Below, piece by piece: positions 63,527 through 64,000 of a DNA stretch of 64,000 bases (within the stretch, counting starts at the first letter, position 1; every line of letters begins with the position of its first letter). The notes beneath the pieces were generated by a model. The model saw only the letters and a program-made list of their open reading frames with translations, did no database searches and was not told where the DNA came from. The stretch comes from Crocinitomix catalasitica ATCC 23190 (GTDB lineage Bacteria; Bacteroidota; Bacteroidia; Flavobacteriales_D; Crocinitomicaceae), in NCBI RefSeq assembly GCF_000621625.1, contig NZ_JHXV01000012.1, positions 1-64,000 on the forward strand. Direction: 5' to 3'. Position numbers and translations under genes: made by a program.

Positions 63527-64000
63527 TTAAAGTATTGCTCCACCAGGGGTAGAAATTTCGCCAGTAGAAATTGTTTCAATTGGCACCATAGAAGTCCTAA
63601 AAGCACTCATGTCGATTTCAGTATAATTAACCGAAACTGCTTTTTTAAAGATTTGTCCTACTTTGCAATTAATAATGATTTCTTCGACAATATTGGCTTT
63701 GATAAAAGCATCAAATTCTTCATCGAAATCTGTATCAACGATTGTAATTCCTATTTTACTAGCGGTTGCATAATCAGTTTCAATGATGTCTGATTCGGAT
63801 TTAAGTACATACTCATTGTCCTTTGTTTTGAATGTCAATTTACACCCTCCCATAGTCTTCAATAGAATTGGACTAATAAATGTAAATTCTAAATAGTTAA
63901 ATCCATTTAGACTGGTAGCTTGAAGATAAACACAAATCTGACTATTCGGATCTTTTGCGATAGCCTTTCGACTTGAAGACAGCTCATCAATTTTAGCCAA
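63527..64000 (-). CDS. Hypothetical protein (5' end outside window)
   Basis: The frame runs into the right end of the window and has no proper start within it: the codon at 64000 is TTG and is probably internal. The visible 157 residues are acidic, mixed strands and helices (IVEEIIINCKVGQIFKKAVS), with no signal or known domain in this part. It ends 77 bp before the lipocalin-like gene. Function unknown. Confidence 0.65.
   Translation of the reverse strand: MAKIDELSSSRKAIAKDPNSQICVYLQATSLNGFNYLEFTFISPILLKTMGGCKLTFKTKDNEYVLKSESDIIETDYATASKIGITIVDTDFDEEFDAFIKANIVEEIIINCKVGQIFKKAVSVNYTEIDMSAFRTSMVPIETISTGEISTPGGAIL

Overview
The window looks like chromosomal DNA from a low-GC member of the Bacteroidota, most likely order Flavobacteriales. 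The grounds are a long, acidic-headed ribosomal protein S1, a protein with a type IX secretion (T9SS) C-terminal signal, many short lipoproteins, and the families Lacal_2735, DUF2200, DUF3703 and YARHG. Start codons lack Shine-Dalgarno sequences, and several promoters fit the Bacteroidota pattern TTG-N17-21-TAnnTTTG. No rRNA or tRNA gene, CRISPR array or prophage was seen. Most of the window is ordinary housekeeping and accessory chromosome.

Layout. 1-3.4 kb: the start of a secreted LamG-type protein and rpsA. 3.8-5.2 kb: an acetyl-CoA acetyltransferase followed by three consecutive hairpins. 5.5-6.8 kb: an ECF sigma factor operon with two small proteins. 6.9-15.3 kb: secreted and lipoprotein genes, a decayed beta-lactamase-family pseudogene, two paralogous outer-membrane-like proteins, a ribosome hibernation factor, a NUDIX hydrolase and a small membrane protein. 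15.4-21.7 kb: a glycosyltransferase/methyltransferase pair, a Na+/H+ antiporter, acetyltransferases and DUF2200. 21.9-24.6 kb: a second ECF sigma factor translationally coupled to a membrane-anchored von Willebrand A protein. 24.8-43.2 kb: a frameshifted proC, a 1254-residue transglutaminase-like/TPR protein, NAD-binding proteins, a PLP enzyme, a dicarboxylate/amino-acid symporter, a malate/lactate dehydrogenase-like enzyme and a MacA/MacB-type efflux operon. 43.8-48.9 kb: pyruvate carboxylase, a leucine-rich-repeat protein kinase and a Lacal_2735 protein. 49.0-50.3 kb: a GC-rich tandem hairpin array, an IS200-like/REP-associated HUH transposase and two 164-bp direct repeats. 50.4-64 kb: rmuC, DUF1853, acyl-ACP thioesterase, aldehyde dehydrogenase, chromate transporter, AraC regulator, YARHG protein, cytochrome P450, tRNA-dihydrouridine synthase and lipoproteins.

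The most unusual structure is at 49.0-50.3 kb. Six hairpin units with a 55-57 bp period abut a 164-bp repeat that overlaps the 3' end of the HUH transposase gene. A gap-free second copy of that repeat lies exactly 804 bp away, on the gene's other side, and carries a remnant of the transposase C-terminal codons. This resembles a REP/RAYT-type domestic hairpin system. Other points of interest are the two broken genes (a beta-lactamase relative and proC), an SprB-repeat-like segment inside the sigma-factor-coupled vWA protein, a dehydrogenase with Asn at its specificity position, and two small genes (14188-14349 and 48726-48899) that are easy to miss.
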